Assembly (NCBI GenBank): GCA_946699065.1
Contig: CAMPDV010001270.1
Coordinates: 1-64,000, forward strand
Reading direction: 5' to 3'
DNA length: 64,000 bases
Source: Loxodes magnus
Lineage: Eukaryota; Ciliophora; Karyorelictea; Loxodida; Loxodidae
The notes under the pieces were generated by a model. It was not told the DNA's origin. It saw only the letters and a program-made list of their open reading frames with translations, and did not search any database. Position numbers and translations under genes: made by a program. Shown one piece after another: positions 37,928 through 48,750 of this stretch. Every line of letters starts with the position of its first letter. Position 1 is the stretch's first letter.

Positions 37928-39274
37928 ATGGAAAGCGTACAAAAAAAAGAGAAAGAAAGTTGTGATTTACCGTATAAAATAAGTAAGGAAATGCACAATA
38001 ATTTGACTACTAAATTTTTAATAAATCTTTTATAGAATAGAAAGTATAGTAATTAGTTACCGATTCATAAAAATTCATGCAGTACAATTCTTAAGTTTCC
38101 ACTAAAGTGTATGAGAATTTGGAGAATGTAAAATTAAATTTGAATCAAGTTAATCAAACTATTATTAGCTCTTAGAATCAAATTTAATATTTAAATCGTT
38201 AGATATAAGTTCTATAATAAGAAAATATTTATTTCGAAAATCAGATCAAGAATTTATAGTCTAATAACTTAATTATACAGTAAAAGGAAAATATGATAGT
38301 CAAACGACCTATAATTTGATACTTAATAGCTTATGATTAATGTTAGGGTATTTTTTTAATATACAGACTAAATTTTCATTGGACATACCGCCTAAATAGC
38401 AAGTTTATTCATATCACCAGACTAAGATTTCATATTATCTGGTTCGGGATATCCTGATAATACCATTAAAATCTGAAGCTTTTAGACTTCTACCCTTCTA
38501 AGAACTTTGACTGGCCACTCAAATACAGTTTGATCAGTAGCAATAACAAGGGACCAGAAATGAGTTGTATCGGGAAGTGGAGATAAAACGATAAAGATCT
38601 GGGATTTCTAGAATGGAAGCTGTACGAGAACTTTGACTGGACATACGAGTTCAGTAAACTCGGTAGTTATAGCAAGTGACCAGAAATGAATTATTTCAGC
38701 ATCTTGAGATAAAACAATAAAGATCTGGGATTTCTAGAATAATGCCCTTAAGAATACTTTGATTGGACATACATATTGAGTTTACTCGGTAGCCATAACA
38801 AGTGATCAAAAATGAATTGTATCGGGAAGTGACGATAAAACGATAAAGATCTGATCTTTCTCAACTGGTCGACTTGATCGTACTCTTACTGGGCACTCAG
38901 AATGGATTGGATAGGTAATTTTATCACTTGATAATAAGCAAATAATATCAGGTTCAGGTGATAAATCTATTAAATTATGGGACTTCTAAACGGGATTATG
39001 TATTCGAACTTTAATTGGTCACACAAATACGGTGATTAGTATTCAACTAAGTAATGATTCAAATGTTATATTTTCTAGTTCTTATGACAATTCAATCAAG
39101 ATATGAAATTTTTGTACAGGTGAATGTCTATAGACTCTTTCAGGTCATGAAAACTAAATATACAGCATAGTTTTAAGTAAGGATAACAAAACATTAATAC
39201 TAGGAGGAGAGGATATGGTAATTAGAAAATGTAGAATTACGAGTTACATTGAAGAAAGATCTATTAAACTCTAA
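37928..39274 (+). CDS. WD40 protein D with tiny introns
   Basis: Starts MESVQKKEKESCDLPYKIS. A short GT-AG intron in the 38.08-38.11 kb region leads to a coiled coil (YENLENVKLNLNQVNQTII, LNRQIQVLQQENIYFENQ). A 19-nt GT-AG intron at 38348-38366 then joins exactly in frame to QIFIGHTAQ and seven WD40 repeats. About nine TGA codons fall at usual WD40 tryptophans (DQK-W-VVSGS, SAS-W-DKTIKIW, HTY-W-VYSV, IKI-W-SF), next to others written TGG. The first 16 codons lie in the inverted-repeat arm; the remainder is unique. The last in-phase TAA used here is at 39272; the frame can run on to a TGA at about 39434. Probably a scaffold. Confidence 0.85.
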
Positions 39275-39424
39275 TTTTAACAATTTAATAAGTTAATCAT
39301 TAAAATGTATTTAATATATTAAGTATCTCAAGTATGGATAAGGCATTATCAGTAGCTAATATTGTTAAATAGATAAAGTTCTTAAGCAAGATTTAAGAAT
39401 ATAATTAATAATAAAATTATATAA

Positions 39425-39735
39425 TTAAAAAGATGACGAGTGATGAAAATGGCCTTCTTGACTAAAATTTCTGGTTTTATGGCTAGGAACAAGTTCCTTT
39501 ACTGTCGCTGATAATGCCCTGGTCTGAGTCATTTTCTGAAAGGAGCACTGTCTTCGAGATTATCTGCACTTGGTTGGGGCTTGAAATCTGGCTGCTCTCA
39601 TAGCGATGGAGCTCCCAGCAGCTGTGTCTGGAACATAACAGGATATCCCTGTTATTCCTTAAAAAGAGAGCGTCGGGTTGTCTAGCTGTAAAGGAGTTTC
39701 CAATCCAAAAAACTCTTATGGTTCAAATTAATTAA
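39425..39735 (-). mobile_element. SINE-like family 1, copy 3
   Basis: Minus strand: GAACCATAAGAGTTTTTTGG, GACGCTCTCTTTTTAAGGAA, GGGATATCCTGTTATG, GGAGCTCCATCGCTATGAG, GATTTCAAGCCCC, GACTCAGACCAGGGC, then GGAACTTGTTCCTAGCCATA. It is closest to the 11.6 kb copy. It lies about 150 bp after gene D. Confidence 0.8.
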
Positions 39736-40124
39736 TAATAAAAATAATTATTATAAACTATTTATTTTATTTAAAAAGGAAAAATGCATAAAATAATTTA
39801 TATAATAATAAAGCTTAAATCTTATAGTAAAAGTATATGTAATTATAATATATAAGTTATATTATAACATGTAAAGTTCTAATTGATTAATTAATTCATT
39901 TTTATAATTTACTATTATTTCAATGTATAAGAAACGGAACATTTTTTTAGATTTATTTGCTCAGAATTTTATACTTCCAAAAATTTTTAGACTTGCTAAA
40001 TTTAAAAAATTTTAATGTTAGCAGAAGGAAAAAAAGTTAATATCCTGAATTATAAAATTTTAAAAAGTGAATCTTAACTTTTTTGGAAAAGTTAACTTAA
40101 TCGATAAATTTAATTAAAATTTGT

Positions 40125-40460
40125 TTAATTTAAATTGTTATTATCTATTTTTAAGACTTTAGCACTTAAATATTTAAAAAATGATACAATGATAAATATA
40201 GCATTATCTAATAATTTAATCAAGTTTGTATCTTTTAATTTTCTATTATATAAAAAGTTTTTCAATATGACTTCCTTGGATAAAATTCTAATCTCCTTCC
40301 TATCAAGTCCACAAACTCGAGGAGAAGGATTTAGATATGTGTAATAGCAGGAGAAACCTTCCCTTAGATTATTAAGATTTTTATGTCTATACTTAAGCCA
40401 AATCCATTTCTGGAACTTTTTTAATGAGTAAATAGACTCAATAGGTAAAATACTCAAATT
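40125..40460 (-). CDS. small basic protein, stop-free frame, unknown
   Basis: About 110 residues without any TAA, TAG or TGA, unusual for this window. It contains YSLKKFQKWIWLKYRHKNL, REGFSCYYTYLNPSPRVCG, LDRKEIRILSKEVILKNFL and a C-terminal hydrophobic stretch (DNAIFIIVSFFKYLSAKV). No ATG opens it. The frame runs upstream (WDISKVNSQHNLSILP) in ciliate code, so the true start or an intron lies beyond 40460. No family recognised. It ends at TAA. Confidence 0.45.
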   Translation of the reverse strand, partial: NLSILPIESIYSLKKFQKWIWLKYRHKNLNNLREGFSCYYTYLNPSPRVCGLDRKEIRILSKEVILKNFLYNRKLKDTNLIKLLDNAIFIIVSFFKYLSAKVLKIDNNNLN

Positions 40461-40499
40461 ATGCTAGGAATTAACTTTGGAGATATCTCAATTACAAAT

Positions 40500-40725
40500 T
40501 GAAAAGCAAGAGCAGTAGGTGCTGAAAAATACAAGATCAAGAAAGATTTGAAGAATTTCTAATATGAAATGTAAACTAGAAGTTGCAGATCAAAATTAAT
40601 CTCAAGAAAACTAAGGAGATCAAGGAAAAGTAGATTTAGATCAGTACATATGAGAATAAACAGTGACTAACTTAATTAAAAGTAGGTCCATTAAGATAAA
40701 TAGCTACTATATAATATAAAAAAGC
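40500..40725 (+). pseudogene. LINE-derived RT scrap
   Basis: In one frame KLQIKINLKKTKEIKEKQIQ then LTQLKVGPLRQIATIQYKKA resembles the thumb-side region that follows the RT active site (usually LKIN-KKTK). No active site is present. It is cut off by the family 2 SINE at 40735. Confidence 0.35.
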
Positions 40726-40734
40726 ATTGATACT

Positions 40735-41150
40735 GGCCGCAGTCAGGAGAACAAGTAGGTAATCTGGAGCAATGTATACTGTATTGCAAGTAATCTCGTA
40801 CTAGATGTCACCACGGGGAAGGATGGATAAGCTCAGAAGAAATAAGTCTAACTTGCCTAAGAATTCTCGCTACAGAATAAACGTTTGACTGACGGGCCGT
40901 CTAATGACTTAATTACTATTTCTTATTTGGATCTTATTGAAAGACTGGAGTATTTGGTTCAAGATTCAAGAATAATTTTTAATAAGCATATTCTCCATTT
41001 GGAGAAGCTGACATGACTCATTGGACGAATAGAATGAACAACAAGAGATATGAAAACGCTTTTTTTAATATTAAATATTAAATATTGAAAGAACCACGCG
41101 CCAACGAGGCACTACATGCTCTATAATAAAATTTATTTATTTATTATTTA
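40735..41150 (+). mobile_element. SINE-like family 2, copy beside gene N
   Basis: GGCCGCAGTCAGGAGAACAA, GGAGCAATGTATACTGTATT, GTAATCTCGTAC, CACGGGGAAGGATGGATAAG, TTGACTGACGGGCCGTCTAA, ending ACCACGCGCCAACGAGGCAC and the TTTATTTATTTATTATT tail. The tail touches the TAA stop codon of the minus-strand gene at 41155, so it inserted exactly at or just behind that gene's 3' end. Confidence 0.85.
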
Positions 41151-41154
41151 TTTA

Positions 41155-41760
41155 TTAAATTCTAAAAAAATTTGTGTAAGGACAAATATCAGGTTGTAAA
41201 ATGATATAGAAATTAGATATTTTGAATTAGTTATTAATCTATTCAAATTCAATAATAGCTTCATTATCTTTCTCAAGATTACTACTATTATCAACTATCA
41301 AAAGATTTTTTTACTCTAATTCTATTATTTTGAGGCAATCATAATCATTTTAAAATTAGAATAAGTTAACTAAGAGTATATCTCTATATTTAAGCTATAA
41401 AAATGATTGCTTCTAAGTTATTTCCCTTTAATTAAAGGAAAAAACTTTGTTAAAGTAAAAAGCTTTATACTTTTAATAGAGATAAATATCATTATTTCTG
41501 ATTTCTATTTCTTTGATCGCTTATTTAATTTACCAAAATTTTTTCCTCTTTAACTAACTTTAGCATCATAATAATTATGGGAAATAAAAGATTTTAAAAC
41601 GTTTTAATGCTTTTTTATTCTTAGTCAAGTTATAAATTCAAAATTTTAACCAATTTAGCTAGATTTTATCAATGATATCATATAATAGTATTATCTGAAA
41701 TCTAGAAAGATTCTTAAGTATAGTCAAACTTTTAAGAGAAAAGCTTTCAAATATTTGCAT
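41155..41760 (-). CDS. unknown protein of 201 residues
   Basis: In phase from MQIFESFSLKSLTILKNLS to TAA TAA with no intron needed. TAA/TAG serve as Gln and TGA as Trp (KFWIYN, LLWCQ). The C half is convincingly coding: EIEIRNNDIYLYQKYKAFYF, FQNDYDCLKIIELEQKNLL, VDNSSNLEKDNEAIIEFEQI, ending LQPDICPYTNFFRI. The frame stays open upstream of the ATG, so it could be the last exon of a longer gene that includes protein ii at 42307. I recognise no family. Confidence 0.6.
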
Positions 41761-41839
41761 AGTGATCTAGAAAATTAGTTATAAGATAAAAATAAAGATG
41801 TCAGTATTTAAATTAGAATTTTTTGGGGTTCCAAGAAAA

Positions 41840-42307
41840 TATGAATTTAAAAAAAAGTTAAAAAGCTTTTTTAAAGCCTTAGTAGTCAGTCATCTGACCT
41901 ATTCTATCAGTTTGTCTCCATTAGTTTGTCTTGAAATCCTACTAGACTTAGTTAGGCGATGTATCGCATTTCATTAGCGCACCATCCTTTAATATTCTGA
42001 ATATTTTCATCTTGCATGTAGCGTTCCTAATTGTTTCTCCAAGGATTAAGATTTGAATTAAAGAATTTTTTTCTATAAATGTTTCCGCTTTATGTTGGAT
42101 ATATCCTAAATAGTTTTCTAAAAATATCTTATTTATTCTTTCTTTCAATTTCGCTTAGTTAGTAGCAGTATTTTCATTGGTGTTATTTATTGCACACGTA
42201 ACATTTAATTCTTTTTTTAAACTATTATTCCTGTAACACTTATTTAATATAAATTTACTACTTATTTTAAATTAATATTTATTGTTTATTTTAATTTGAG
42301 GCTTCAT
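41840..42307 (-). CDS. element or host protein ii, copy 2 (better preserved)
   Basis: Begins MKPQIKINNKYQFKISSKFI and runs about 155 residues in one frame: CYRNNSLKKELNVTCAINN, KERINKIFLENYLGYIQHKA, EKNSLIQILILGETIRN, FRILKDGALMKCDTSPNQ, then QTDRIGQMTDYQGFKKAF. Repeated at 18550-19027, which lies next to LINE 1. The two copies differ mainly by substitutions and a few indels. Upstream on the same strand is helical protein i. The function is unknown. Confidence 0.55.
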
Positions 42308-42389
42308 TTTCTATTTCCTTAGAATCTGATTAATTCAGTTAAAACGAAAATGGCGTTACCTAAATATATTGTTAAATTTAAAGAATTCT

Positions 42390-42696
42390 TAGTTATAGGT
42401 TTTTTTTTTTCTTATGAGATAATATTGTTTCTCAAGTAAAGACGTTATTAATCTAATTTTTCTACTTTATCAGTGAGATATCTATTTTTGAACATAAACT
42501 CTTTTAATGATTTAGATAATATTTCTATTTAAGCTTGCGTCGGGTTTTTTTTATTCTGGATTTCCAAGTAGTTAATGTTCGTCATATCAATCATATTTCT
42601 CACTTTCACTCATTGTAATTATTTCGCTTTTTTATTTTTTAGAGAATTTTCCTGTTTAAATGTTTTGTTCAAAGTTTTGTTATTTCTTAAATCCAT
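42390..42696 (-). pseudogene. element protein i, copy 2
   Basis: Matches 19632-19963 through GAGTGAAAGTGAGAAATATG, the shared TGA after TATGAT, and the coil SKSLKEFMFKNRYLTDKVEK. It differs at the start (ATGGATTTAAGAAATAAC) and near the PELKK stretch by indels that shift frame. It joins protein ii at 42307 without the family 4 SINE that separates the two in copy 1, so it shows the empty site. Confidence 0.5.
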
Positions 42697-42715
42697 TTTA
42701 TTGGTAATAATATAA

Positions 42716-43060
42716 TTTAATAATATCCTTTAAGCAAGGACTAGGAAAAGATCGCATACCAAATAGAGATTACTACCTCTGAAGAAAAGCCCAGGAAAGA
42801 GCTAAAAATAAATACCCTCAGAAATCTCTTATTTTACCATCAAGTAGTAAATAAGTTATGATTAACTGAATAAAGTGGTACTGAACCTCCTGAAAAAGGT
42901 CAAAATGCCGAAGATAGATAATAAGAAACGATTGAAAAAATTTTAAGTAGCAGAGAAAATAGAATCAGAACTCATGAACTAAGAAAGTGATCTTGGCACC
43001 TTCTAAAATTTAAAAAACTGAACAGTCAGTCATAGCAAAATAAATTGTAATATAAATATT
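42716..43060 (+). CDS. probable gene fragment, two exons, unknown
   Basis: First frame: FKQGLGKDRIPNRDYYLW with W as TGA, then RKAQERAKNKYPQKSLILPS. From about 42865 a second frame continues: SGTEPPEKGQNAEDRQQETI, EKILSSRENRIRTHELRKW, SWHLLKFKKLNSQSQ. Both stretches have a strong codon pattern, so an intron or frameshift lies near 42.86 kb. I could not place clean splice sites. There is no start: the left end meets the 5' end of protein i at 42.70 kb, so a 5' part may have been lost to that element. Confidence 0.5.
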
Positions 43061-43299
43061 TCTTTTATCAATATTATATAAATTATTTCTCATATATTTC
43101 TTTACCTAATTATTAAAAGCCTTTTTACTTTTAAATTTATGTAACTTTTTTAGTATTCAAACTTAATAAATCTAAAATTTGCTTAAAAATAAGATAAAAT
43201 ATAAAAAATCTTAAATTTTATAAATGATTTTAGTTATAAAAAATTATGAATTACAGTTAAGAAGAAATAAAACAGAAAATTGCTATTATTATATTTAAA

Positions 43300-43640
43300 T
43301 AGGAAGGAACAATCTTCCAACTGAAATTGACTTAAATTATGGTACCAGGAAAAAATCCATAGATGACGAAGAACTGAACAAGAATCTTGGTAGGAACTAA
43401 GAGAAGACAAGATTGAAGAGGTATCAAGTAACGTTAATAATGAAGATGTAAGATACTAAGGTCTCTTAGGGAGAATTCCAATAACAGCCCTATAGAAGAT
43501 ACTACTCACAAAGAAATGCTAGCACAGTGGAAGACTTCAGAAAATAATTTTTTTAATTTTAAAAATCTTTATTAAAGAGTTGTGTGCCATTGATATGATA
43601 CGTGCTCTCTAATCTTATTTATTTATTATCATTATATATA
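43300..43640 (+). mobile_element. SINE-like family 3, copy 2 (decayed)
   Basis: AGGAAGGAACAATCTTCCAA, TTATGGTACCAGGAAAAAAT and GAACTGAACAAGAATCTTGG align with the head of 24063-24385. It ends AAAGAGTTGTGTGCCATTGA, ACGTGCTCTCTAATC and TTATTTATTTATTATC, a changed version of the shared tail. A family 2 copy follows directly. Confidence 0.65.
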
Positions 43641-44055
43641 AAATGGATGTCGGCCGCGTCAGATAAATTATTAGGTAATCTGGTGCAGTGTATACTGTAT
43701 TGCGAGTAATCTCGCACAACGGGAAAGGGTGGATAAGCTCCGTTGAGACATACCTAACTTACCCCGAAGTTCTCTCTAGCAATATGATAGTTTGACTGAC
43801 GGGCCTTCTAATTACCAATTTAATAATTAATTCTTATTTGGACCTTATTCAAGAAGACTGAAGCATTTGACTCAAGATTTAAGAATAATTTTTAATAAGA
43901 ATATTCCCAATTTGAAGAAGATGACATGACTCATTGGACACTCTAGAATTTTAACAAGAAACATGGGAATATTTTTCTTAATATTAAATATTAATATTGA
44001 AAGAGCTGCGTTCCAATGAGGTGCTACATTATCTATAATAATATTTATCCATTTT
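43641..44055 (+). mobile_element. SINE-like family 2, copy after family 3
   Basis: Starts ATGGATGTCGGCCGCGTCAG, with GGTGCAGTGTATACTGTATT, GCGAGTAATCTCGCACAA, GGGAAAGGGTGGATAAGCTC, GTTTGACTGACGGGCCTTCT and the inner TTAATATTAAATATTAATAT. It ends GAGCTGCGTTCCAATGAGGT with a short ATTTATCC tail. The same head-to-tail pairing of families 3 and 2 occurs at 24.06-24.83 kb on the other strand. Confidence 0.85.
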
Positions 44056-44957
44056 TATAATTATACCTTGAATCTAATCAAACAAATAAAAACAAAAAAC
44101 TGGAAATGTTGACTTAAAAATAGTTAAATAAATAGCAACATTTCAATCAATTAAATTTCTCTAGATTTTATAATACTCTATAAGTAAAATGAATAATAAT
44201 ATAAAAATATAAATACAGAATAAGGAAAATTAAACTATAAAGATAACTCAAATAAATAAATCTAAAAAGTGATAAAAAGCTATTTTAATTTATATATTCA
44301 AACAATAAATTTCAATTAAAAATGTTATAATTTAAATATAGTCACTTTTAATTACTTAAATCCACAACTTTAAATCTTAATTTTATATTTTTTGTTAATT
44401 TTATCAATAATAAAAGTGATTAAATAATTAAAATTAATACTTATAAAATATCTAAAAGATTTTAAATTTGATTAATGTATTGTAAAAATAAAAAGATTTA
44501 TAAGAAAAATATTAAATAAGAAAATAGTATAATTTACTTTATATAATGTTTTTTAATTTAGTTATTACTTAAATAGGTAATTATTAATTTAATATTAATA
44601 TAATGATATTAGTTGTTAAAGATCTGAAGTAAATATATTAAAGTCATGCTTTTATTATAGCATAAAATTAACTAACTAGGATTAGTTTATACTTATTACA
44701 GAATGTATTTAAGTAGATTTTGTAAAAGTCATAAAATTTATAAATTTTTTCAATATCCAGTTTCTTGATTCAGTGTATGATCGTTCCTTAATATTAGAAA
44801 AAAATAGAATGGAACGTTTAACTTCTAAAAATGTATATAAGTAAAATAATTAATTATAAATATTTAAGCTAATAATATATCTAGCATTCATATTTTTTCT
44901 CATCTATTAATAAAAAAAGTGATTCCTTATATATAAGAGAGTATATTATATAATAAA
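44056..44957. other. A+T-rich gap, no gene seen
   Basis: Nearly pure A+T sequence with no domain match, no convincing codon pattern, no tRNA and no repeat shared with the rest of the window. Confidence 0.5.
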
Positions 44958-45565
44958 ATGACTGAAAGTATTAATTAACTTTCATATTTGAAGATTTTAA
45001 ATATAGATTCTAGCAAAAATATATCTAAAAATAAAAAAAGATTAATTAAACTTAAGTACTAATATATCTTATAACTTACAATTATCTACTTTCATAAGTT
45101 ATTGCTTAGATGCTTTTTTATAGAATAAATTAGTTTAAATTATTACTTTCTACTGTAAATGAAACCTTAGAAAATTTAAATTGTATTAAATAATATATAA
45201 AAATTGTAAATAATCATAAGAATAAACTTAGTAAATTAATATAAAATTTAAAAATATAAGATTTGACAAGATTTATGATGGTTGGTATAAATATTAACTT
45301 AAAAGAGATGGAATAAAATACTGCTTTAAAATTGAATCTTTATTTTGAAAGGAAGATAATTTAATATGAATAGAATAATAAACCTAATTTAGATACCAAT
45401 TTTCCTCTATTTTGTAAAGTACCAAACCTTAGTTAGTTAGAAATAATAGTTTAAGGAACCAAGGATTTGGAATTAAAAAATATATTTAATTTTAATATGA
45501 ATTATTTAAGATAATAATAAGATGATATGTGCTTAATGATTAAATTAAAAAACAATAAAAGATAA
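44958..45565 (+). CDS. probable small gene, two frames, unknown
   Basis: Starts MTESINQLSYLKILNIDSS (ATG 44958). From about 45120 a second frame is convincing: STVNETLENLNCIKQYIK, LTRFMMVGININLKEMEQN, LKLNLYFERKIIQYEQNN, KPNLDTNFPLFCKVPNLSQ, LEIIVQGTKDLELKNIFNF, and DDMCLMIKLKNNKR then TAA. An intron or frameshift must join the two; I could not fix its borders. The 3' end overlaps that of the minus-strand gene ending at 45540, a convergent pair. Family not recognised. Confidence 0.5.
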
Positions 45566-46311
45566 AATTAAGTTTATAGTCATAGAAGATAGCTTCACAG
45601 ACATCTTCCATTTGATCCCATTCTCTCTCAAATTAAAGGACTGTGTAGGACTTAGTTAGCCAACTATTCTTATCTCCCCGAAATACATCTATCACTCTAG
45701 TTTCTTCTATAATTACTATTCTATTCATTAGTTCTTGAGTTATAGAACTTCTTTCTTTATATTAACCCTGCTCTAGTTGGTCAAAATCAGAAAAATTATT
45801 CTATTATTTATTTCTTATTTATTCTTTCAATTTCTATTTTCTTTCAGCATTTTATCCATTGATGGTTCTTCTAGCATAAAAAGTGTAAAATCTCTCTTCA
45901 AGAAAATTTCATCTTATTTGTATCTCATTATTATTGTTCAGGTTTAATTTAAATTGGGATGCTTGCTTACTAACTTATTATTTTTAAATTACATCTTGTT
46001 ATTATTCTTACTTAACTAAGACTTATTTTATTTGATATTAGAACTAAGAAAATTGAAATTAAAACATTTACAGTATTTGTTCTATTATTTATTTTACCAA
46101 TTCATATCTTTATACTATTTATTATTATGGTCTTTTAATAGCCTTATCTAGCATAGGAATATAATGTTCTATGATTTGCAATATTATATCTAAAGTTTCC
46201 TCCAGTTTTTCTATTTTATTTAATTCCTTTAGTTCATTTTATTTATTATTTATTCTTTGCTGGACGGATTGAGCAAAAGATTAGAGAAATCTTTTATTTC
46301 TTAGGCGCCAT
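45540..46311 (-). CDS. probable Gln-rich helical protein
   Basis: ATG 46311 gives MAPKKQKISL. A +1 frame soon becomes the coding one: RINNKQNELKELNKIEKLEE, TLDIILQIIEHYIPMLDKAI, then Gln-rich, then FLEERFYTFYARRTINGQN, DFDQLEQGQYKERSSITQE, LMNRIVIIEETRVIDVFRGD, KNSWLTKSYTVLQFEREWDQ and MEDVCEAIFYDYK. Trp is written both TGG and TGA. A short frame problem at the N-terminus is unresolved. The C-terminal 80 residues look like a folded domain, but I do not recognise it. Confidence 0.5.
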
Positions 46312-46759
46312 TTTTCCAAATAATAAACAATCTCTTAAATAGTTTTATAATAATCCATGAAAATAATTCATACTTAAGTAACTGATAATTACTTGAGTTT
46401 AATTACTGAATAAGTTAAAGATAGAATATTTATTTAAAGTTTTAATTAAGTTATAAAATTAATTAAAAAACTATATTTTAGTTAAATCATTATGCTTCTG
46501 CTAACTTATATCAATTAAAAGTATTTAGATTTATTATATTCTAGCTACCTAAATTAAAAGACAGGCCTATTACTTTTGACTAATCTTTTTGGACTTACTA
46601 ATATTTTTATTCGTATATGTAAATATTCTTTTTAATCAGCTTTGAGATTATTCTCTACACTTTAGACTTTTTAAAGTTTTATAAAATATATGAGACTTTT
46701 TACAATTTTTGAAGCAGTTTTAAGCTTTGTTCAAAGTATATAAGAATGAAGGAATAGTT

Positions 46760-47711
46760 TGATATAATTTTATTTATTTAAATGCTTTAATTATATATAT
46801 TTAAGTTCTCCCAGTGTCTTAGCTTAATATCATAGCAAACTAATTCATTTTAAAACGTGAAAATATAAATCTTTAAGAATTCTCAATTGGTTTGCTGAAT
46901 TAAAGCTGTCCTACTAGATTTTTTAAGCAATGTGTTGTAATACTTTCAAAACCATATATTTCTACTTATTTAAGCCAGTTTCCTGCACCTCATATAAAAC
47001 AATTGTTCAAACTCTTAACATATTCGGAGGTGCAAGAACCTATTTCAGGTAGTTTTTAGGGTTATTTTCTTCATCGGTTGCAAGTTAAATTTAAGGATAA
47101 AATTTATCTGATTGTTTCAGCTCTTTAACCTCCAAAAATATACAAATTTCCTTTTTAATTGAATGATAAACCGAAAGTTTCGATAGACTATTAAAGATAA
47201 GCAATATCCATCCTGTGTTTCCAAGTATTTAAATCGAAGACTTCATTATTTATTTATTTTTCACTTCCAATTATATAAATAAATCTCTTATTATCGAAAG
47301 AGTTCTAGAATACTTTCTAGAGTACTTAGCTTATCATTCTATTGTTTACTATTTGCTAAATAAGTCAAATCTGTTTGCTAGTTGCAATTTTTCTTCTCCG
47401 CCTACTATTGAAAGTTTATAGTCATAAAGTTACTCTACATAACTCTAAGCATCTACCTTTTTCTTATATTAAAGTAAAGTTACTGCCTTTTAAGCTCTGA
47501 AGTTATAGGTAACTAAACTATAAGCCTACTTTTAGAATATTGAGTAGCTTTGTTTCAGGTAAACTAGATTAGGTAAAATTTCGTATTAATAAACCATCAA
47601 AAGGGATCTTGTAAGACAATAATACAACTTTGAAGTTATCATTTACTCTTAGTAGTTTTCTTAATTATAATATAGGGATTTAAAACTATTATTTAGATGC
47701 TTTTTCACTCA
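46760..47711 (-). CDS. kelch-repeat protein
   Basis: Starts MSEKASKQQFQIPI (ATG 47711). Kelch-type blades follow in pieces of different frame: YDYKLSIVGGEEKLQLANRF, DLFSKQQTIEWQAKYSR, then LFIYIIGSEKQINNEVFDL, NTWKHRMDIAY, and GNLYIFGGQRAETIRQILSL, NLTCNRWRKQPQKLPEIGS, CFIWGAGNWLKQVEIYGF. GG and W stand at kelch-consensus spacing. The W of CNRWRK and FIWGAG is TGA. The N part contains another coil-like frame, so one or more short introns are likely. Kelch propellers bind partner proteins. The end near 46760 is approximate. Confidence 0.6.
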
Positions 47712-48411
47712 TTTTATTTAAATTAAAGCTGACTTAAAATAAATCCACTAGACTTTAAATCTAGAATGCTATAATCAAGAGTGTGTTAAATGTATTAAGC
47801 TTTGATATATGTAATTACTTAATACCATAAATAAAACTGCCTTAGTTAATAGATTTTTAGCTCTAAATTAATATTTAAATGTACCTGGTTAAATGCTAAA
47901 AGGTATTAATAAAGAAATAGGAATGCTTAAGTAATTTTATTAATATAAGTTAGTATAATAGAAGATATACATAGCTAAATAAGACTTAAGATAAAGAATG
48001 TATTAAAGTATTAATAGATATTAATCATATTAAATTAAGAAATAATCAAAGTATAATTCTAATAAACTAAACTAATTATAAGTATAATTAAGCTTCTTCA
48101 TTCAAACCTCATTAATATTTTTAACATATTAGTCATTATTCTCTAAAGATCTTTTATTTAAGCGATGCTTTTAGGGATAAAATTTACTAAGAAAAATTTC
48201 TTTAGTAGAAAGAAGTGTGAGTAGATACTTTAAATTAAGCTATTTGTTTAAAATTTAGAATTTCTATAATTAGAAAGTTCTAATATATAAAAAAAATAAA
48301 AAATAGCTTGCAATTTGTGTGTTATAGAAAAAAGCTTAAAAGATTATATAGCAATATATATATACTTGTCATACTTCTTAAATAATTTTAGAAATAAAAT
48401 AAATAAATAAT
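47712..48411. other. A+T-rich gap, no gene seen
   Basis: Upstream region of the kelch gene. I see short A+T runs and a TATATATA stretch near 48.35 kb, but no coding pattern, RNA gene or shared repeat. Confidence 0.45.
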
Positions 48412-48750
48412 AAATAAATTTGATTATTGAGCGCGTAGCGCTCTCGTTGGTGCGCAGCTCTTTAAAAAAAAATGTTTCATACTGACAAGAATGTTTGTTA
48501 CTGATAAAATTATCAGATACTGATAAACCTTGTTCAATACTGGTATAATTATTCAGTACTGATAAAAATGTTCAATACTGATATAATTTTAGAATACTCG
48601 TAATCTTTTCTACTTACTGGAGTTCCAAGGACATGGCAGGAATGTGTCTCATTGCATCACCAAAGCAGAGGACGACATGTGTCAACCTCTGATGAAAATG
48701 ACCTTGTTGTTCACCTTCGAACAACTATGGCGGTTTTAAAAAATAATATA
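48412..48750 (-). mobile_element. SINE-like family 4, short copy
   Basis: Minus strand: AAAACCGCCATAGTTGTTCG, hairpin TTGTTCGAAGGTGAACAA, one copy of the CATCAGAGGT to CCTCTGCTTTGGT unit, the TATCAGTACTGAA short units, AAAGAGCTGCGCACCAACGA, and the hairpin tail GCGCTACGCGCTCAATAATC plus AAATTTATTTATTATTT. It lacks one of the two 60-bp units of 19090-19635, as expected from recombination between them. A further tail-like end (GTGGAAACACCTTCAATGGT) lies just right, at 48.77-48.81 kb. Confidence 0.8.

Noticed and set aside
38041-38110. A 14-nt intron GTACAATTCTTAAG in gene D
   Set aside because: It restores frame, but so does a 26-nt choice using a later AG, so the exact intron cannot be chosen from sequence alone.
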